From the NCBI GenBank assembly GCA_934561515.1, contig CAKTGM010000004.1, positions 1 through 64,000 of the forward strand: a stretch of DNA of 64,000 bases. The letters are read 5' to 3'. Made by a program: the position numbers and the translations under genes. The first letter of the stretch is position 1. Every line of letters begins with the position of its first letter. Source of the stretch: an uncultured Oscillospiraceae bacterium. GTDB lineage: Bacteria > Bacillota > Clostridia > Oscillospirales > Oscillospiraceae. The notes under the pieces were generated by a model. That model searched no databases. It was given only the letters and a program-made list of their open reading frames with translations, and had not been told where the DNA came from. Positions 61,592-64,000 of this stretch are shown here, one piece after another.

Positions 61592-62086
61592 TTATTGTTC
61601 CAAAAGCTTTGCGAGGGCTGCTAAGCGGGGGTCTACTTCCTTTTTGCAGCGGCAGGCCTCGAAATTGAGGTTGACGCCGCAGCCGGAACACAAGCCCCTG
61701 CAATCCTCGCGGCAAAGGGTCTTGCTCGGCATATTGAGGATGAACGTCTCCCGTGCAAGCTCGCTGAGATCAACGGTTCCGTTGTCCAAAAGCAGGATAT
61801 CGTCGTTATCGTCCTCCTCCAGCTCCTTAGCGAGCAGACACTCGAAGGGAACCTCATAGGGAAGGTCGAACGCCGTCCCGCAGCGATCGCACACGGCGGA
61901 AAGCGTCGTAGTCAGGTCGAACTGCATCCGCAGCATCCCTGCAATGTTCTCTACCTGCCCTACCACTGAGACCGGTCGAACCGCAGGACACACGCCGCCG
62001 AAGTCCACATCAGAAAAGTCCTCTGAAAACTCAAAGGGGATTCTGCCTCCGGGGGTGTTAATGATACGTTTTACATCTAAAACCAT
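61592..62086 (-). CDS. DUF177/YceD-family protein
   Basis: A 164-residue protein with the family Cys motif 'VCDRCGTAFDLP' and a C-terminal Cys cluster 'CREDCRGLCSGCG'. YceD is linked to 23S rRNA/ribosome assembly in bacteria and plants and is nearly always next to rpmF. ATG 62086 chosen for GCGAGG; the longer frame lies in the promoter. Confidence 0.93.
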   Translation of the reverse strand: MVLDVKRIINTPGGRIPFEFSEDFSDVDFGGVCPAVRPVSVVGQVENIAGMLRMQFDLTTTLSAVCDRCGTAFDLPYEVPFECLLAKELEEDDNDDILLLDNGTVDLSELARETFILNMPSKTLCREDCRGLCSGCGVNLNFEACRCKKEVDPRLAALAKLLEQ

Positions 62087-62113
62087 GCTACACCTCGCAA
62101 TGACACGAGTGAT

Positions 62114-62142
62114 ATTATAGAGGACGTTTTCCCGCTTGTCAA
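62114..62142 (-). promoter_or_regulatory. Consensus promoter of DUF177-rpmF
   Basis: Minus strand TTGACA (62142-62137), exactly 17 bases, TATAAT (62119-62114): perfect sigma-A boxes. Confidence 0.85.
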
Positions 62143-62204
62143 ACATTTTTTGCGTTTTCCCGCGAAAATTTTGCATCCCGTCCCCGCTCGGATGAAATTA
62201 TCCC

Positions 62205-62233
62205 TTTACTTTTCCCATCCTGCCCTTTACAAT
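62205..62233 (+). promoter_or_regulatory. Promoter of the RluD-type gene
   Basis: TTTACT (62205-62210), 17 bases, TACAAT (62228-62233), 40 bases upstream of the ATG and divergent from the DUF177 promoter. Confidence 0.55.
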
Positions 62234-62272
62234 AGCAGAAAAACGCGCGCAGCGCAAGCGGAGGTGCCGCCC

Positions 62273-63229
62273 ATGCGGGAATTTCACATCGGAAAAAATG
62301 ACGAAAATCAGCGGCTCGACCGTTTTCTCGGCAAGGCCGTTCCCCTGCTCCCCGCCTCGCTTGCGCAGAAGTACATCCGCTTAAAGCGCATCAAGGTCAA
62401 CGGCGCGCGCGCCCAGCGCGACCAGAAGCTCCGCGCGGGCGATATTTTGCAGTGCTACATCAACGACGAGTTCTTCGAAACACCGAGCGAGGAAAACGTC
62501 TATCTCACGATCACGACGCCGCGGCTCAAGATCGTCTACGAAGACGAAAACATCATGCTGCTCGATAAGAGCGCAGGTCAGGTCGTCCATGCCGACGAGC
62601 ACGAGAAGGTCAACACGCTCGTCAATCACATGCTCGCCTACCTTTATCAAAAGCGCGAGTGGCGGCCGCGCGAGGAAAATGCCTTCACCCCCGCCCTCTG
62701 CAACCGCATCGACCGCAACACCGGCGGCATCGTCATCGCGGCGAAAAACGCCGAGGCGCTGCGCATCCTGAACGACAAGATCCGCGAGCGCGAGATCGCG
62801 AAGTATTATTTATGTATCACCCTCGGCCGCGTCGAGCCGCCGAAGGGCAGGATCGAGTGCTTTCTTAGAAAGGACGAGAAGAGCAACACCGTGCGCGTCT
62901 ATCACCGCCCCGTGCCCGAGGGCCGCAGCGCGGTCACGCTGTACAAGACGCTGCAAACGCGCGGCGAGCTGTCGCTTTTGGAGGTCGAGCTGCTCACCGG
63001 GCGCACGCATCAGATCCGCGCGAGCATGGCAGACCTCGGCCATCCCCTGCTTGGCGACGGCAAGTACGGCATCGGCAGCGTGAACCGCAAATACGGCGAA
63101 ACGCAGCAGGCGCTCTGCTCCTATCGCCTGCGCTTCGACTTCCCCACCGACGCAGGCATTCTCGAATACCTGCGCGGGCGGGAATTTCAGGTGGACGAGG
63201 TACCGTTTCGAAGGAAATACTTTGGTTAA
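62273..63229 (+). CDS. RluA/RluD-family pseudouridine synthase
   Basis: A 318-residue synthase with an N-terminal S4-like domain ('RLDRFLGKAVPLLPASLAQK'), and the catalytic Asp in 'LCNRIDRNTGGIVIAAK' (the usual RLDxxTSG). 'LLTGRTHQIRASMADLGHPL' and 'GDGKYG' are conserved. ATG 62273 has GGAGGTG upstream. rRNA target unknown. Confidence 0.93.
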   Translation: MREFHIGKNDENQRLDRFLGKAVPLLPASLAQKYIRLKRIKVNGARAQRDQKLRAGDILQCYINDEFFETPSEENVYLTITTPRLKIVYEDENIMLLDKSAGQVVHADEHEKVNTLVNHMLAYLYQKREWRPREENAFTPALCNRIDRNTGGIVIAAKNAEALRILNDKIREREIAKYYLCITLGRVEPPKGRIECFLRKDEKSNTVRVYHRPVPEGRSAVTLYKTLQTRGELSLLEVELLTGRTHQIRASMADLGHPLLGDGKYGIGSVNRKYGETQQALCSYRLRFDFPTDAGILEYLRGREFQVDEVPFRRKYFG

Positions 63230-63236
63230 ACCACAC

Positions 63237-63276
63237 AAGCGGAGGGCCGTAACACGGCGCTCCGCTTTCTTATTTT
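63237..63276 (+). terminator. Terminator of the RluD-type gene
   Basis: AAGCGGAG/CTCCGCTT stem with inner CCGT/ACGG pairs, then TCTTATTTT. Confidence 0.75.
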
Positions 63277-63316
63277 GCAAAAGTTCAAAATATTGAACTT
63301 TTTGTTAAATATACTC

Positions 63317-63344
63317 TTGCAATTCTGCGCGCTGTGTGTATAAT
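63317..63344 (+). promoter_or_regulatory. Promoter of the XRE-cupin regulator
   Basis: TTGCAA (63317-63322), 16 bases, TATAAT (63339-63344). Confidence 0.7.
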
Positions 63345-63403
63345 GATTTCGGTTTAGCAAAAACTGACCAAAAGTTTAGTATATCAAACGAGGAGGCGTG
63401 TGC

Positions 63404-63937
63404 ATGGACATCGGCAATAAGATCAAACAGCTGCGAACGCGACAGGGACTGACTCTGGAGGAGCTTGCCAGCCGAAGCGAGCTTACGAAGGGGTTTTTGT
63501 CCCAGTTAGAGCGCGACCTCACCTCCCCCTCGATCGATTCGCTCAGCGATATCCTCGAGGCCCTCGGCACCAACCTCTCTGAATTCTTTCAGGAGGATAA
63601 AAACGACCAGTTCGTCTTCCGCGCGGAGGACTTTTTTGTAGACGAGCGCGAAAGCTGCACCGTCAACTGGATCGTTCCCAACACGCAGAAAAACCGGATG
63701 GAGCCGATTTTGATCGAGCTTCCCGCGGGCGGCGAATCGTTTGAGGTCGAGCCGCACAACGGCGAGGAGTTCGGTTACGTGCTCGACGGCAGCGTCATTC
63801 TGGAATGCGACGGCGAGCGCAGCGTCGTGCGCCGGGGCGAGACGTTCTATCTCCACGGCAAGACCTTCCACTGCCTCAAAAACGAGCGCAAGACCGCCGC
63901 GCGCGTCCTCTGGGTCTGCACGCCCCCGCTTTTCTAA
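63404..63937 (+). CDS. XRE-family regulator with cupin domain
   Basis: A 177-residue protein: N-terminal helix-turn-helix (about 5-65, 'LTLEELASRSELTKGFLSQL') and C-terminal small-molecule-binding cupin ('PHNGEEFGYVLDGSVILE'). Such regulators in Firmicutes commonly precede polyamine (potABCD) transport genes and respond to polyamines or amino-acid derivatives. GAGGAGG precedes the ATG at 63404. The next gene begins 36 bases downstream. Confidence 0.9.
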   Translation: MDIGNKIKQLRTRQGLTLEELASRSELTKGFLSQLERDLTSPSIDSLSDILEALGTNLSEFFQEDKNDQFVFRAEDFFVDERESCTVNWIVPNTQKNRMEPILIELPAGGESFEVEPHNGEEFGYVLDGSVILECDGERSVVRRGETFYLHGKTFHCLKNERKTAARVLWVCTPPLF

Positions 63938-63972
63938 TTACTACATCATGATTTAAGTGAGGATATCGGAAC

Positions 63973-64000
63973 ATGGCTGAAGAAAAGAAGAAGCTTATCC
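63973..64000 (+). CDS. Start of an unidentified gene (3' end outside window), possibly potA
   Basis: Only MAEEKKKLI is visible, with GAGGAT upstream. Genomic context (after an XRE-cupin regulator) suggests the polyamine transport ATPase PotA, but nine codons cannot prove it. Confidence 0.35.

Overview
The window looks like chromosome of a spore-forming, high-GC member of the Clostridia, most likely Oscillospirales (inferred). The evidence is a complete spoIIIAA-AH operon, the spore genes ytfJ and dacF, a fused IspH-ribosomal S1 gene, a butyryl-CoA:acetate CoA-transferase-type gene, MEP-pathway isoprenoid genes, HPr kinase, and the Firmicutes order yicC-remA-gmk-rpoZ-priA-def-fmt-rsmB-rlmN-prpC-prkC-rsgA. 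Most genes are on the minus strand in long, tightly overlapping operons. No rRNA, tRNA or CRISPR array was seen.

Layout. 1-1200: the right end of an integrated mobile element (C-terminal part of a large serine recombinase, visibly AT-richer), ending inside a truncated cotJC spore-coat/Mn-catalase gene. 1400-4400: an MFS transporter, an Rrf2-type [Fe-S] regulator and a divergent cysK with a near-perfect promoter and a candidate operator. 4510-18250: a long minus-strand operon for translation, DNA restart, guanylate metabolism and PASTA-kinase signalling. 18290-20400: the c-di-AMP module cdaA-cdaR. 20490-23740: a cysteine desulfurase with its DUF3343 partner, then carD-ispD-ispF. 23990-25330: the CoA-transferase. 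25480-35980: an operon running from a membrane metalloprotease through scpAB, spore genes, rluB, an RpiR regulator, a BaiN-like flavoprotein, cmk and plsC to the ispH-rpsA fusion. 36190-39210: a metQNI methionine importer. 39270-47260: spoIIIA, Asp23, nusB, xseAB and a polyprenyl synthase. 47400-49030: a Cys-rich protein and DUF4364. 49150-56340: hprK-murB-rapZ-whiA-dnaE. 56590-64000: rpmB, GNAT/NUDIX, der-plsY-gpsA, DUF177-rpmF, a RluD-type synthase, and an XRE-cupin regulator followed by the first codons of another gene.

The most interesting signal is the leader of metQNI. On the minus strand it holds a sigma-A-type promoter, a 36-codon ORF with eight methionines in thirteen consecutive residues, and a 13-bp perfect intrinsic terminator. 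A segment late in the leader ORF can pair with the terminator, 13 pairs in all. This is the architecture of ribosome-mediated attenuation, here apparently sensing methionine, in place of the SAM riboswitch or T-box expected in Firmicutes. It is followed by a second small ORF and a hairpin before metQ. The second notable item is the recombinase-bearing element that splits cotJC, a mother-cell sporulation gene, as skin-type elements do.
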